NCBI GenBank assembly: GCA_017466325.1
Contig: JAFTUK010000056.1
Span: 1 to 64,000 of the forward strand
Direction: 5' to 3'
Source: Bacteroidaceae bacterium
GTDB taxonomy: Bacteria > Bacteroidota > Bacteroidia > Bacteroidales > Bacteroidaceae
Length of the DNA: 64,000 bases
The notes beneath the pieces were generated by a model. That model had not been told where the DNA came from and did not search any database. It saw only the letters and a program-made list of their open reading frames with translations. This document shows positions 25,941 to 35,598 of the stretch, one piece after another. Each line of letters begins with the position of its first letter. Position 1 is the first letter of the stretch. Made by a program: the position numbers and the translations under genes.

Positions 25941-26306
25941 ATGAAGAATGTTTGCATGAAGGTGATGGGACTGGTGGCCGTAGGCTTGGGCTTGCTGGGC
26001 ATGTTTCTGCCCCTGCTCCCCACCACGCCTTTTCTGTTGCTGGCCGCGGCATTGTTCTTCCGCAGTTCCCCCCGGCTTTATGCCTGGCTCCTGGGGCATC
26101 GCACCCTCGGACCGTATATCCGCAACTTCCGTGAGTACAAGGCCATTCCCCTGCATACCAAGGTAGTCTCGGTGTCACTGGTGTGGATTACTCTCTTGTA
26201 TTGCGCTTTCGGTATGGGATTGCCCCTATGGGCGGCTGCTCTATTCCTGTTGCTGGCCACTGCTATCACTTGGCATATTCTCTCGTACAAGACACTTAGG
26301 AAATAA
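25941..26306 (+). CDS. DUF454/YbaN-family small membrane protein
   Basis: Small inner-membrane protein of 121 residues. The first segment (LVAVGLGLLGMFLPLLPTTP followed by FLLLAAALFF) and the motif SPRLYAWLLGHRTLGPYIRNFREYKAIP are the DUF454 signature; two more membrane helices follow. No molecular function is established for the family. The start is 18 bases after pepT. Confidence 0.88.
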   Translation: MKNVCMKVMGLVAVGLGLLGMFLPLLPTTPFLLLAAALFFRSSPRLYAWLLGHRTLGPYIRNFREYKAIPLHTKVVSVSLVWITLLYCAFGMGLPLWAAALFLLLATAITWHILSYKTLRK

Positions 26307-26332
26307 GAACAACCATATAGTACTAATATATC

Positions 26333-27208
26333 ATGAAAAAGTATTTGTTATCAATATTTGTGAGTCAGTTCCTTTTGGCCGCCCATTCTCAGATAATCGG
26401 CGAAAGTTGGAAGATATCTTATATGGAATCTGCCAGCGGGAAATATGCTGCACAGACAGAGAACCTTCCTCCATTTGAAAAGGAAAACCTTTTGGTCTTG
26501 GGTGTGGACGGTGAGGGTAAATTTTCTGTAATGTCACAGTCCGGTACAAGTGTCGCAACAGGTACAACGAGCATTGAGAAGGTCAAGCCTGTGTATATTT
26601 GTATGGTTCAGGATGGTGATGCGCCTTTGGATTCAGTAAATAAGGTGGCAGATATGATTCACGCCTATTTCATCAAGCATTCTTCAGCGCAGAATCCTGT
26701 GTTGTTCTACAGAAAAGTCGTTGACTTTAAGAATATGGCCTACAGTAAGGTCGTTGACATTTTTGAAAACAACCTTGATTTTTATCAAAAGAAGGACATT
26801 TCTGTACCGATAAATAAACATGAGTATAAACCCGTTATTCTGTATGGTGCTAATGGTGGGCAGTCGCAAGGTATGAAGGTGGCTGCTAAGAGAAATCCCA
26901 ATGTCTTGCTGTTTGAACGCTCAACTTTTATGGGAGGAGAGGTTGAGTGTGACAGATGGATAACTGAGAATCTCGTTTATCCACATAAGTGCAGGGATAA
27001 AGGAATACAGGGATTGGTTGTGGTAATATGCACAGTAGATACTGACGGAAGTATCAGTGGTGTGAAGGCTATTCAGAGTTCGCATAAATTGTTTGCAAAG
27101 GAGGCTGTACGCCTGGTAAGGCAAATGCCACGCTGGGCTCCTGCCAAGGTGAACGGACAAGAAGTTAAGTCGGTGATAACGATACCTGTACAATTTTCTT
27201 TGGAATGA
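26333..27208 (+). CDS. Exported protein with C-terminal TonB_C domain
   Basis: Product of 291 residues with a signal peptide (MKKYLLSIFVSQFLLAAHS). Residues about 20-200 match nothing I recognise. The last 90 residues are a TonB C-terminal-type domain: MGGEVECDRWITENLVYPHK, CRDKGIQGLVVVICTVDTDG, and EAVRLVRQMPRWAPAKVNGQ. Unlike true TonB it has no N-terminal membrane anchor with proline-rich stalk, so it probably does not energise an outer-membrane receptor. The same domain ends the BspA-like protein at 40-41.8 kb. A radical SAM gene follows after 13 bases; whether they work together is unknown. Confidence 0.75.
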   Translation: MKKYLLSIFVSQFLLAAHSQIIGESWKISYMESASGKYAAQTENLPPFEKENLLVLGVDGEGKFSVMSQSGTSVATGTTSIEKVKPVYICMVQDGDAPLDSVNKVADMIHAYFIKHSSAQNPVLFYRKVVDFKNMAYSKVVDIFENNLDFYQKKDISVPINKHEYKPVILYGANGGQSQGMKVAAKRNPNVLLFERSTFMGGEVECDRWITENLVYPHKCRDKGIQGLVVVICTVDTDGSISGVKAIQSSHKLFAKEAVRLVRQMPRWAPAKVNGQEVKSVITIPVQFSLE

Positions 27209-27221
27209 ACCAGTTTGTGGT

Positions 27222-28064
27222 ATGATATCCCGTTGCTACCTTGAAATAACCAACGTATGCAATTTAGAATGCCTCTTCTGCCCCAAGACGGAGCGGAAGG
27301 GACACTCTCTGTCTTTGGAGGAGTTTGACCTGCTAACAGAAAGGTTGAAAGGCAGGATAAAGTTCCTGTATTTTCATCTGATGGGCGAACCGCTTCTGCA
27401 CCGTCATTTGCCTGAGTTTGTCACGATGGCAAAGGAGAAGGGGTTTATTCCCGTGTTGACAACTAACGGAACTCTGTTGGATAGGGCCGGGGATACTCTG
27501 TTAGAGGCCTTGCCCCACAAGGTGCAGATATCCCTGCACTCGCACGAAGGTAACGGCAAGGATGCCCCCGAGGAATACATGCGTCAGGTAATGACATTCG
27601 CGCAGAAGGCCGCAAGTCTTGGAGTAATAGTAGTTCTGCGCCTTTGGAATCAGGGTGGATATGATTCTGCCAACGAACGTCTTCTTGACTTGGCATCAGG
27701 GTATGTGCCACGTCCGTGGACGGAACGTTATGATGGTTGGAAGATGTCTGACAAGATATATTTGGAGTTTGACCACATATTCGAATGGCCAGATGAGGAA
27801 CGTGAGGCCATTGAAACCCGGGAAGTCTTCTGCTATGCGTTGCGCAACCAAATAGGTGTTCTTGTTGACGGAACTGTGGTCCCTTGTTGTTTGGACCATG
27901 ATGGCAACATCGCTTTAGGTAATCTTTTTCAGCAGACCTTAGATGAAATATTAGAATCTCCACGTGCCCGTGCTCTTTATGACGGTTTCACTCGACATTT
28001 GGCTACAGAATCGCTATGCCGACGATGTGGATATGCCGCGGTGACGAAAAGATTCCGTAAATAG
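27222..28064 (+). CDS. Radical SAM/SPASM-domain protein
   Basis: Iron-sulfur enzyme of 280 residues using S-adenosylmethionine radicals. The cluster motif CxxxCxxC is Cys13, Cys17 and Cys20 in ITNVCNLECLFCPKTER; FHLMGEPLLH is the GGEP-like SAM site. A C-terminal SPASM-type region has GTVVPCCLDHDGN and ESLCRRCGYAAV for an auxiliary cluster. Related proteins modify peptides or metabolites; the substrate is unknown. I see no short precursor-peptide gene beside it, and the upstream TonB_C gene is not an obvious substrate. Confidence 0.87.
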   Translation: MISRCYLEITNVCNLECLFCPKTERKGHSLSLEEFDLLTERLKGRIKFLYFHLMGEPLLHRHLPEFVTMAKEKGFIPVLTTNGTLLDRAGDTLLEALPHKVQISLHSHEGNGKDAPEEYMRQVMTFAQKAASLGVIVVLRLWNQGGYDSANERLLDLASGYVPRPWTERYDGWKMSDKIYLEFDHIFEWPDEEREAIETREVFCYALRNQIGVLVDGTVVPCCLDHDGNIALGNLFQQTLDEILESPRARALYDGFTRHLATESLCRRCGYAAVTKRFRK

Positions 28065-28156
28065 TTTTTTTTCCTGCACGTTTCCCTTTTTTGCTATCTT
28101 ATATAATTGTCGTTGTCCGGTAAACTTTATATATCAACAATTGATAACCTTATTTG

Positions 28157-29635
28157 TTACTTCACCCATTCCTCGTGCCTCTTTATCTTCCAGCCGAAGG
28201 CGGCGTGGATGATGGACATCAGTGGGGAGAGCAGACAGAAGAAGGTGTAGGGCAGGTAGGTGAGTGTGGCCACACCAAGCACGGTGGCTTGTGTCATTCC
28301 GCAGGTGTTCCATGGGATGAGGACGGACACCACGGTGGCACTGTCCTCGGTGGAGCGTGAGAGCAGTCGTGATTCATACCCCTGGCGGGTGTACTCGTCC
28401 TTGAACATGTTGCTTGAAAGAATGATGGAGATGTATTGGTCGCCGGTCATCAGATTCATGGCTATGCCATTGAACACGGTGGAGCAGACAAGGCCCAGGC
28501 GTGTTTTCATGAAACGACGGAATATGGCCTCCAGGAAACTCTTCAGCATGCCGCACGATGTCATGGCGCCTCCGAACACCATGGCAGAGAGAATCAGCCA
28601 AATGGTGTCCATCATTCCGCCCATGCCTCTGGTGGAGACAAGGTCGTTAAGGAGCGCATTGCCCGTGTCTACCGATGTGGAGTTGGCAAAAGTGGTGATG
28701 ATGCCACGGAGCAGTGCCTCGAAGGAAAATGAGCCGTCGGCAGAACCTCCGATTTGCATGAGTATGTTCCCCTGAAAGGCTATTGCCAGGATAATGGCCA
28801 TGATGGAGGAAAGGAAAAGTACGATGAGGGTGGGCACTTTCCTGTAAATGAGCACTCCGGTTATTATGGGCACGACGAGCAGCCAGGGCGAGATGTGGAA
28901 GGTGTTGTCCAGGGCCTCGGTGTATGTGTCTACCGATTCCGTCAGGTTGCCGCTTCCTATCCAAATGCCTGCTATTCCGAAAATTATCAAGGTGATGAAC
29001 ATGCTTGGCATGGTGGTAAGCAGCATGTATCGGATATGTTGGAAGAGCGGCGTGCCGCTACTTGAACTTGCCAGTACGGTGGTGTCGGAGAGCGGAGATA
29101 TCTTGTCTCCGAAATAGGCGCCGGAAATGATGGCGCCGGCTGTCCATCCGTCTTCAAATCCCAATGCCCGTCCTATGCCTATGAGTGCTATGCCTATGGT
29201 GGCTATGGTTGTCCACGACGAGCCCGACATCAATGACACCAAGGCGCATATCAGGCATGAGGAGAGGAGGAAAACCGCAGGGTGTATCATCTGGATGCCA
29301 TAGCAGATGAGTGTGGGTACAATGCCAGATATCATCCACGATGCAGAAAGCATGCCTATGAGCAAGAGTATGCAGATGGCAATGGCACTTTCCTGTAACT
29401 TCTCTGAAATGCTTTTTTCGATGGTGCTCCACTTTACGCGGCATACTCCCATGCCCAGTGCAATGCATATACCGCTGGCGGTGAGCAGTACAATCTGCGA
29501 GGGGCCGCCAAGAGAATCACTCCCATAGACATACAATGTGCATGAGAGAAGGGTTATGAGAGAGACGAAAGGAATGGCGCTGAGCCAGGCAGATGGCTTT
29601 ATGGGGGTGGTGTCGTTTGGCTGCTTGTTGGACAT
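28157..29635 (-). CDS. nhaC: NhaC-family Na+/H+ antiporter
   Basis: Inner-membrane antiporter of 492 residues with about twelve membrane segments. ATG 29635 (MSNKQPNDTTPIKPSAWLSA) is preferred over an in-frame start 33 bases upstream, since 29635 follows better the family's short cytoplasmic N-terminus. Motifs typical of NhaC are GSSWTTIATIGIALIGIG, GAYFGDKISPLSDTT, and near the C-terminus STEDSATVVSVLIPWNTCG. It would export sodium or exchange a carboxylate. No partner gene is adjacent; trmB lies upstream on the same strand with a 117-base gap. Confidence 0.9.
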   Translation of the reverse strand: MSNKQPNDTTPIKPSAWLSAIPFVSLITLLSCTLYVYGSDSLGGPSQIVLLTASGICIALGMGVCRVKWSTIEKSISEKLQESAIAICILLLIGMLSASWMISGIVPTLICYGIQMIHPAVFLLSSCLICALVSLMSGSSWTTIATIGIALIGIGRALGFEDGWTAGAIISGAYFGDKISPLSDTTVLASSSSGTPLFQHIRYMLLTTMPSMFITLIIFGIAGIWIGSGNLTESVDTYTEALDNTFHISPWLLVVPIITGVLIYRKVPTLIVLFLSSIMAIILAIAFQGNILMQIGGSADGSFSFEALLRGIITTFANSTSVDTGNALLNDLVSTRGMGGMMDTIWLILSAMVFGGAMTSCGMLKSFLEAIFRRFMKTRLGLVCSTVFNGIAMNLMTGDQYISIILSSNMFKDEYTRQGYESRLLSRSTEDSATVVSVLIPWNTCGMTQATVLGVATLTYLPYTFFCLLSPLMSIIHAAFGWKIKRHEEWVK

Positions 29636-29752
29636 GTTCAGTGTATTATACAAGTAGGGACGCGGCATGCCGCGTCCGCATGTTTATGGGTATTTGTCAG
29701 ATTTCCGGATGCAGTGTGACGCATCCTTACGGGTAAGACGTGGATTCGGGGA

Positions 29753-30508
29753 TTACTTGCCGCTATCGTTTCCGCTACGCTTGTTGCGTCCGTAACTGCG
29801 GTATTCATCAAAGGGGATCTCTACGTCAGGTTCTACGAGTCCCCCCTCCTGTGGCAGACGGAACGACAGGTACTTGATGTCTATGCCACGCGAACGCCAC
29901 ATTTCCTCGTAGTAGGTCTGTCGGGAGCGTGCCTCGGCCGTTTCCTCGCTTGTCTCGGCATAGAGGCTGCGTGTGCATATCATGGGGACGAGATTGTTGG
30001 CCTTGAGCATCTCCTCGGTGTAGGTGAAGAGGAAGTTGGAGTCCGTCTTCAGGTGTATGATGCCTCCGTCCTTGAGGATATGGCGGTAGCGTTGTAGGAA
30101 GTAAGTGGAGGTAAGGCGCTTTGTTGCCTTCTTCATCTGGGGGTCGGAGAAGGTGAGCCATATCTCCGAAACCTCGCCGGGAGAGAAGAACTTGTCAATG
30201 AACTCTATGTTGGTACGCAGGAATCCCACATTTTTCATGCCCTCGTGCATGGCCTCCTGTGCTCCCGTCCACATGCGTGCCCCCTTGATGTCCACGCCTA
30301 TGTAGTTGTTGTGCGGATACAGGCGGCCCATTCCCACGGTGTATTCGCCACGTCCGCATCCGAGTTCCAGGATAATGGGGTTGTCGTTGTGGAAGAACTC
30401 CTCGTGCCAGTCCATGCGCACGGGTTCGTCCCCCGGGCGGTATGGGCGTTCCACTACCAGCGGATTGGCCGCCATGTCGGCGAATTTGGCAAGTTTACCT
30501 TTTCCCAT
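29753..30508 (-). CDS. trmB: tRNA (guanine-N7-)-methyltransferase
   Basis: SAM-dependent enzyme making m7G46 in the tRNA variable loop. The product has 251 residues. The SAM-binding GxGxG is [16 protein letters not shown], followed by [18 protein letters not shown]. The catalytic-loop region reads [18 protein letters not shown], the Bacteroidetes variant of the usual PDPWPKKRH. The C-terminal tail KRSGNDSGK is basic and disordered. The start is five bases after the stop of the upstream coiled-coil gene, so the two form an operon. Confidence 0.93.
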   Translation of the reverse strand: MGKGKLAKFADMAANPLVVERPYRPGDEPVRMDWHEEFFHNDNPIILELGCGRGEYTVGMGRLYPHNNYIGVDIKGARMWTGAQEAMHEGMKNVGFLRTNIEFIDKFFSPGEVSEIWLTFSDPQMKKATKRLTSTYFLQRYRHILKDGGIIHLKTDSNFLFTYTEEMLKANNLVPMICTRSLYAETSEETAEARSRQTYYEEMWRSRGIDIKYLSFRLPQEGGLVEPDVEIPFDEYRSYGRNKRSGNDSGK

Positions 30509-30513
30509 CTTCC

Positions 30514-31389
30514 TTATTCCATTTCAAATGTTGTGGTACCTATGTTCTGTCCGTCGGAAAAGATGTCCACACGGTACTGGCCTGCCGAGAGGCTTTCGGC
30601 TATATCCCAGTATACGGTGACGGGAAGTTCCTCGCCGTTGTATTCCACATCCTTCAGTATACTGTACTGGAGGTCGCGGTTCTCGTACTGGAAGGTACCG
30701 CCGTTGGTCAGTATTGAGCCTGTGGGTGTGGCAATGCGAACGTAGATGCTGCGCATGCCTGTCTCGGTGGTGACGTTGCGTGCCAGGGTGAAGGAGATGA
30801 CGAACTTCTTGGCCTTCTTTATCTTGTCCGTGTCCCTTCCACGCTTGTTGTGCGCTACGGCAGAGATGCCGGTGGCATTGAGTTGGCTGGCTATGGCCAC
30901 CTTGTCCACCAGTTCCTCGTTCTGTGTGGACAGTGTGGTGATGTGCTCTTTGGCCTGCTGGTTCTGGTTGCGGAGTTTGTCGTTGTCCACCTTCAGGGCC
31001 ATGTTCTCGCGGTTCAGCGAGTCAATCTGCATGACATAGTCCTTCAGGATAGCACGCAGGGTGGCCAGTTCTTTCTTCAGGCGCATTATCTCGCGGGCAT
31101 TTTCGGCCTTTGTCTGCTTCAGTTCTGCGAGGAGTTTCTGCACACGCTCCTGCTCCAGGGAGAGTTGTTCGACGAGCGAGTCGTTGTTTATCTGTGCCAT
31201 CATCTCGTTGTACTGCATGGCGAACTGCTCGTACTCGTTCTCCATCTCGGCCTTGTCCATCTTCAGAACCTCTATCATCTGTTCGTTCTCCTCCTGACGG
31301 GCTTTCATCTTTGTGTTCATGTATATGAGCAGGCCCACAAGGATTATACCTGCCACGGAGGCGGCAATGATTGCTGTTTTCTTGTTCAT
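30514..31389 (-). CDS. Membrane-anchored coiled-coil protein of unknown function
   Basis: Product of 291 residues with one N-terminal membrane helix ([19 protein letters not shown]). Residues about 28-175 are a continuous coiled coil rich in E, K, Q and L ([37 protein letters not shown]). The last 100 residues form a beta-rich domain ([34 protein letters not shown]) that looks extracytoplasmic. It is found as a conserved Bacteroidales protein, but I know no function. It is co-transcribed with trmB. A minus-strand -7 box TAccTTTG lies at 31428-31435. Confidence 0.75.
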   Translation of the reverse strand: MNKKTAIIAASVAGIILVGLLIYMNTKMKARQEENEQMIEVLKMDKAEMENEYEQFAMQYNEMMAQINNDSLVEQLSLEQERVQKLLAELKQTKAENAREIMRLKKELATLRAILKDYVMQIDSLNRENMALKVDNDKLRNQNQQAKEHITTLSTQNEELVDKVAIASQLNATGISAVAHNKRGRDTDKIKKAKKFVISFTLARNVTTETGMRSIYVRIATPTGSILTNGGTFQYENRDLQYSILKDVEYNGEELPVTVYWDIAESLSAGQYRVDIFSDGQNIGTTTFEME

Positions 31390-31427
31390 GTCGTGTATTT
31401 TTTAAGCATAGGATGACTATTTGCGTG

Positions 31428-31435
31428 CAAAGGTA
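31428..31435 (-). promoter_or_regulatory. -7 element upstream of coiled-coil gene and trmB
   Basis: TAccTTTG read on the minus strand. At the -33 distance is TTTAT rather than TTTG, so the match is partial. Confidence 0.5.
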
Positions 31436-31510
31436 CGAATATTTCCTTAGATAAAGGGCGGCATGCGGTATTTTGTTATGCCGGTAATTATGTCGCTTAA
31501 ACAATTTTAT

Positions 31511-31518
31511 TATCTTTG
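31511..31518 (+). promoter_or_regulatory. -7 element of the GH31 gene
   Basis: TAtcTTTG, 41 bases before ATG 31559. No -33 box is well spaced. Confidence 0.5.
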
Positions 31519-31558
31519 CATGCGTAGATAAGATAACTTAACAAAACAGATAACAATA

Positions 31559-34500
31559 ATGCTTATGCGTAAACTGATCCTGTTGACTGCAGCGCTTATA
31601 GGTGTGGCCGGTATTTCTTGGGCAGACGGAATTCGTATGCTCAACAAGACTACTGCCGAGGTGACTCTTGAAGGTGGCAGACGCATGTATGTGGATTTCT
31701 ATGCCCCACATATCTTCCGTGTGTTCCAAGATCCCAATGGTGGTATAATTCGTGACCCTCAGGCCACTCCAGAGGCACAGATTCTGGTGGACAACCCGCG
31801 CCGTGAGGTAGGCGAGGTGGTGCTGGACAGTGAGACAACCACTCTTACCACGGAGGCCATAGCCGTAAAGGTAAACACTGCTACCGGCCAGATTCAGGCA
31901 CTGAAGGACGGTAGGGTCATCGTTGACCAGACTGTCCCTACCGATTTCGGCAAGAAGCGTACAACGGTGAAGTTCGCCCAGGACGCTGACGACTACTTCT
32001 ACGGGGGCGGTGTGCAGAACGGCCGTTTCTCGCACAAGGACAAGTTCATAGCCATCGTGAACACCAACAACTGGGTGGACGGCGGTGTGTGCAGCCCCAC
32101 ACCTTATTACTGGAGTACCGCCGGTTACGGAGTGATGTGGCACACCTTCAAGCCCGGTGGCTATGATTTCGGCGTTGCCGAGGTTGGCAATACCGTGCTG
32201 TATCACGAAACGGACTATCTGGACATCTTCGTGATGGTGAACGATGGTGCCGTTGCCCTGCTTAACGACTTCTACCAGTTGACCGGCAATCCCGTCCTCC
32301 TGCCCAAGTTCGGTTTCTATCAGGGACACCTGAATGCCTACAACCGCGACTTCTGGACGGAAGAGCCGAAGAACGAGAAGAGGATACAGATGCCCTACGA
32401 GGACGGCAAGTTCTATAAGGAGAGCCAGAAGGATAATGGCGGTGTGCAGGAAACGCTGAACGGTGAGAAGAACAACTACCAGTTCTCTGCCCGCGCCGCC
32501 CTTGACCGTTATCTGGACAACGACTTCCCTCTGGGTTGGTTCCTCCCCAACGACGGTTATGGTGCAGGCTATGGTCAGACAGGCTCTTTGGACGGCAACA
32601 TTCAGAACCTGAAGGAGTTCGGCGACTATGCCCGTAGCCGTGGCGTGGAAATAGGCCTCTGGACACAGAGCGACCTGCATCCCAAGGAAGGTGTCGACCC
32701 CCTGCTCCAGCGCGACATAGTGAAGGAGGTTGGCGTGGCCGGCGTGCGTGTCCTCAAGACCGATGTGGCATGGGTTGGCGCAGGCTATTCCTTCGGTCTG
32801 AACGGTGTGGCCGATGTGGCGCAGATTATGCCTTATTATGGCAACGATGCACGCCCCTTCATCATCTCTCTGGACGGTTGGGCAGGTACCCAGCGCTATG
32901 CCGGCATATGGTCGGGCGACCAGACGGGTGGCGAATGGGAGTATATCCGTTTCCACATCCCCACTTACATCGGTGCGGGTCTGGCTGGTCAGCCCAACAT
33001 TACCAGCGATACCGATGGTATCTTCGGCGGACAGAACCTTCTGGTCAACGTGCGTGACTTCCAGTGGAAGACCTACGGCCCCATGCAGTTGAATATGGAC
33101 GGATGGGGTTCAAGCCCCAAGTATCCTCAGGCTCTCGGCCCCAAGGCTGCCGACCTGAACAGGTACTACCTCAGACTGAAGTCAAAGATACTTCCTTACC
33201 AGTACACCATTGCACGTGAGGCCGTGGACGGAAAACCCATGATCCGTGCCATGTTCCTGGAGGAGGAGAATCCCTACACTCTGGGCAAGCGCACCGAGTA
33301 TCAGTACATGTTCGGTCCCAGCATCCTGGTGGCGCCTATATATGAGGAAACGCGTATTGACAAGGAGGGCAACGATGTCCGCGACGGCATCTACCTGCCC
33401 AAGGGCGAGTGGGTGGACTACTTCACCGGCGATGTGTACCAGGGCGGACGCATCATCAACAACTTTCCTGCTCCCCTGTGGAAACTGCCTGTGCTCATAA
33501 AACGTGGTGCCATCATCCCCGTGCATAAGACAACAAACACTCCTGTGGAGATAGACCCCAAGATGCGTGCTTACGAAATATATCCCTTGGGCAGCACCTC
33601 GTTCACAGAGTATGACGATGACGCCAAGACCCAGGCATATCTCCAGGGCGAGAGCACTACAACGAAGGTGAACTGCAATTTGGACGGGAAAGGTAACCTT
33701 ACCGTTACGGTGGAGCCTACCAAGGGCAGTTTCAAGGGCTTTGAAAAGCAGAAGTTCACTCACCTGACCGTGTTCTGCAGCCAGAAGCCCGGCAAGGTGG
33801 CTGCCAAGGTTGGTGGCAAGAAAGTCAAACTCGTTGAGGTTTATGACTATGCTGCGTGGAAGGCAACCCCCAACAGTTACTACTATGGCCAAAATGCCGA
33901 GGACAAGTACATGAAGGTTCCTGCCCTGATGGTGAATGTGGCAGAAACCGATGTCGTTGCCAACGAGGTTGTCGTGACCGCTTCCAAGGTGGTTGTGGAC
34001 AATGCCGACAAACTCCTGGCCAATACTGGTGCTCTGCTGGCTCCCAAAGCCCAGATGGAGGGCAACGATGCCTACACCCTGACACCTGTATGGGAGGCTG
34101 TAGAGAATGCCGACTACTACGAACTGGAGTTCGAGGGACAGATATATAGCACCATTGCCGCCACGGAGTACACCATCGACGGACTTGCCTCTTCTACCTC
34201 CTACGAAGTGAAGGTACGTTGCGTGAACAAGGACGGTGTTAGCGGCTGGACCTCTCTGAAGGCTACCACGGCAGCCGATCCTCTGCGCTTTGCCATACGT
34301 GGAATCAGTGCAGAAACTACTTGCGCAAACCAGGGCGGACAGGGCATCGACAAGATGTTCGACTTCGACGAGACAAGCATCTGGCACACCGCATGGGGAC
34401 AGTCTGCCGTTCCGTTCGATATTGTGATAGACCTGAGAAGCATCAATATACTTGACAAGATGCAGTACATGCCACGTCCCGATGGCGGCAACGGCACAAT

Positions 34501-35299
34501 ACTGAAAGCCTCCTATGAGGTGAGCATGGACCGCATGAACTGGAGCGCCCCCGTTGCTCTCGACTGGGCACGCAGCGGTGACGTGAAGGAGGTTGTGTTC
34601 AAGGATGCCCCCAAGGCGCGCTTCGTCCGCATAAAGGTGACCGAGGCTCTGGGCAACTTCGGTTCCGGTCACGAATTGTATATCTTCCGTCAGCCCGATT
34701 CCGAATACTACATCCCTGGAGACATCAATCTGGACGGTAAGTTGGACGAGAACGACCTCACCTCTTACATGAACTATACCGGCCTGCGCAAGGGCGACGG
34801 CGACTTTGACTATGTGAGCAAGGGCGACCTGAACGGCAACGGTCTGTTGGATGCGTATGACATTATGGCCGTAGCAGTGGCATTGAACGATGGTGTGAGT
34901 CCCGGCAAGATCGCTCCTGTGGCAGGTGAGGTCAGCATCAAGGCCGACAAGGTTCTGTACAATGCCGGTGACATTGCAAGCATTACCATCAGTGGCAAGG
35001 GACTGCAAAGCGTGAACGGCCTGAGCCTGGCCCTTCCTTATAACGCTCAGGATTGGGAATATGTAGGTGTCGAGGCTCCTGTGCTTGCCGGAATGTATAA
35101 TATGACATACGACCGTCTGCACACCAATGGCGACAAGGTGCTGTATCCCACCTTTGTCAATCTGGGCGAAAAGCAGAACATCAAGGGCGATACTACCCTT
35201 ATGGTCGTGAAGATGAAGTCCAAGAAGAAGCAGAAATTCACCTTGAAGCACACGGATGGAATGCTTGTTGACAAGCAACAGAACGTAGCGAAATTCTAA
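31559..35299 (+). CDS. Secreted GH31 glycosidase with FN3, F5/8C, dockerin-like and cohesin-like modules
   Basis: Exported alpha-glycosidase of 1246 residues; signal peptide MLMRKLILLTAALIGVAGIS (ATG 31565 is an alternative). An N-terminal beta-sandwich precedes the GH31 barrel, with probable nucleophile Asp in VLKTDVAWVG (about 401) and acid/base Asp in WSGDQTGGEWEYI (about 453). Then come a proximal beta domain, an FN3-like module (YYELEFEGQIYST), an F5/8C-like module (MFDFDETSIWHTAWG), a dockerin-like double EF repeat (GDINLDGKLDENDLTSY, GDLNGNGLLDAYDIMAV) and a cohesin-like end. This set resembles GH31 alpha-N-acetylgalactosaminidases, but glucosidase or xylosidase activity is possible. 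Own promoter and terminator, no SusC/D. Confidence 0.88.
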   Translation: MLMRKLILLTAALIGVAGISWADGIRMLNKTTAEVTLEGGRRMYVDFYAPHIFRVFQDPNGGIIRDPQATPEAQILVDNPRREVGEVVLDSETTTLTTEAIAVKVNTATGQIQALKDGRVIVDQTVPTDFGKKRTTVKFAQDADDYFYGGGVQNGRFSHKDKFIAIVNTNNWVDGGVCSPTPYYWSTAGYGVMWHTFKPGGYDFGVAEVGNTVLYHETDYLDIFVMVNDGAVALLNDFYQLTGNPVLLPKFGFYQGHLNAYNRDFWTEEPKNEKRIQMPYEDGKFYKESQKDNGGVQETLNGEKNNYQFSARAALDRYLDNDFPLGWFLPNDGYGAGYGQTGSLDGNIQNLKEFGDYARSRGVEIGLWTQSDLHPKEGVDPLLQRDIVKEVGVAGVRVLKTDVAWVGAGYSFGLNGVADVAQIMPYYGNDARPFIISLDGWAGTQRYAGIWSGDQTGGEWEYIRFHIPTYIGAGLAGQPNITSDTDGIFGGQNLLVNVRDFQWKTYGPMQLNMDGWGSSPKYPQALGPKAADLNRYYLRLKSKILPYQYTIAREAVDGKPMIRAMFLEEENPYTLGKRTEYQYMFGPSILVAPIYEETRIDKEGNDVRDGIYLPKGEWVDYFTGDVYQGGRIINNFPAPLWKLPVLIKRGAIIPVHKTTNTPVEIDPKMRAYEIYPLGSTSFTEYDDDAKTQAYLQGESTTTKVNCNLDGKGNLTVTVEPTKGSFKGFEKQKFTHLTVFCSQKPGKVAAKVGGKKVKLVEVYDYAAWKATPNSYYYGQNAEDKYMKVPALMVNVAETDVVANEVVVTASKVVVDNADKLLANTGALLAPKAQMEGNDAYTLTPVWEAVENADYYELEFEGQIYSTIAATEYTIDGLASSTSYEVKVRCVNKDGVSGWTSLKATTAADPLRFAIRGISAETTCANQGGQGIDKMFDFDETSIWHTAWGQSAVPFDIVIDLRSINILDKMQYMPRPDGGNGTILKASYEVSMDRMNWSAPVALDWARSGDVKEVVFKDAPKARFVRIKVTEALGNFGSGHELYIFRQPDSEYYIPGDINLDGKLDENDLTSYMNYTGLRKGDGDFDYVSKGDLNGNGLLDAYDIMAVAVALNDGVSPGKIAPVAGEVSIKADKVLYNAGDIASITISGKGLQSVNGLSLALPYNAQDWEYVGVEAPVLAGMYNMTYDRLHTNGDKVLYPTFVNLGEKQNIKGDTTLMVVKMKSKKKQKFTLKHTDGMLVDKQQNVAKF

Positions 35300-35410
35300 C
35301 ACCCTGATGCTCAGCCCTAAATAACTACGGAGAGTCGGTTTTGGAAAACTTTTTCTTTAACGCAGAGAAAAAGACGCCTGATTATCAGTGGTATAGAAAA
35401 TAAAGCTGAC

Positions 35411-35461
35411 AACTTTCCCGTTTTGACGCAATAAAAAGTTTGCCAAAACGGGAAAGTTTTT
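35411..35461 (+). terminator. Intrinsic terminator after the GH31 gene
   Basis: AACTTTCCCGTTTTG (35411-35425) pairs perfectly with CAAAACGGGAAAGTT (35444-35458), followed by T residues. It lies about 110 bases after the stop codon and just before the nrdD promoter. Confidence 0.85.
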
Positions 35462-35472
35462 ATGTTAAATCC

Positions 35473-35503
35473 TTGTCTCGTATTTCCTATTGTCGTATAT
35501 TTG
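35473..35503 (+). promoter_or_regulatory. Bacteroidetes promoter of nrdD
   Basis: TTG at 35473-35475, a 20-base spacer and TAtaTTTG at 35496-35503. The leader to ATG 35599 is about 85 bases. Confidence 0.75.
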
Positions 35504-35598
35504 CAACGCTTTCGCTCGAAAAAAAACACCACGGGCAAAGGCATGGAGAGAATACACCTTATATAATATTAGAAACACATTATCACCATTATCCCTGT

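Noticed and set aside
26333-28064. RiPP biosynthesis locus around the radical SAM protein
   Set aside because: No short precursor gene, RRE domain, protease or exporter is next to it; the upstream gene encodes a 291-residue TonB_C protein.
33182-35302. 706-codon open frame on the minus strand opposite the GH31 gene
   Set aside because: It mirrors a GC-rich coding sequence, has no recognisable domain, and the plus-strand frame has signal peptide and catalytic motifs. The 472-codon frame at 31538-32956 is rejected for the same reason.
35440-35598. N-terminal extension of NrdD from the upstream in-frame ATG
   Set aside because: These codons span the GH31 terminator and the nrdD promoter; the ATP-cone begins at 35599.
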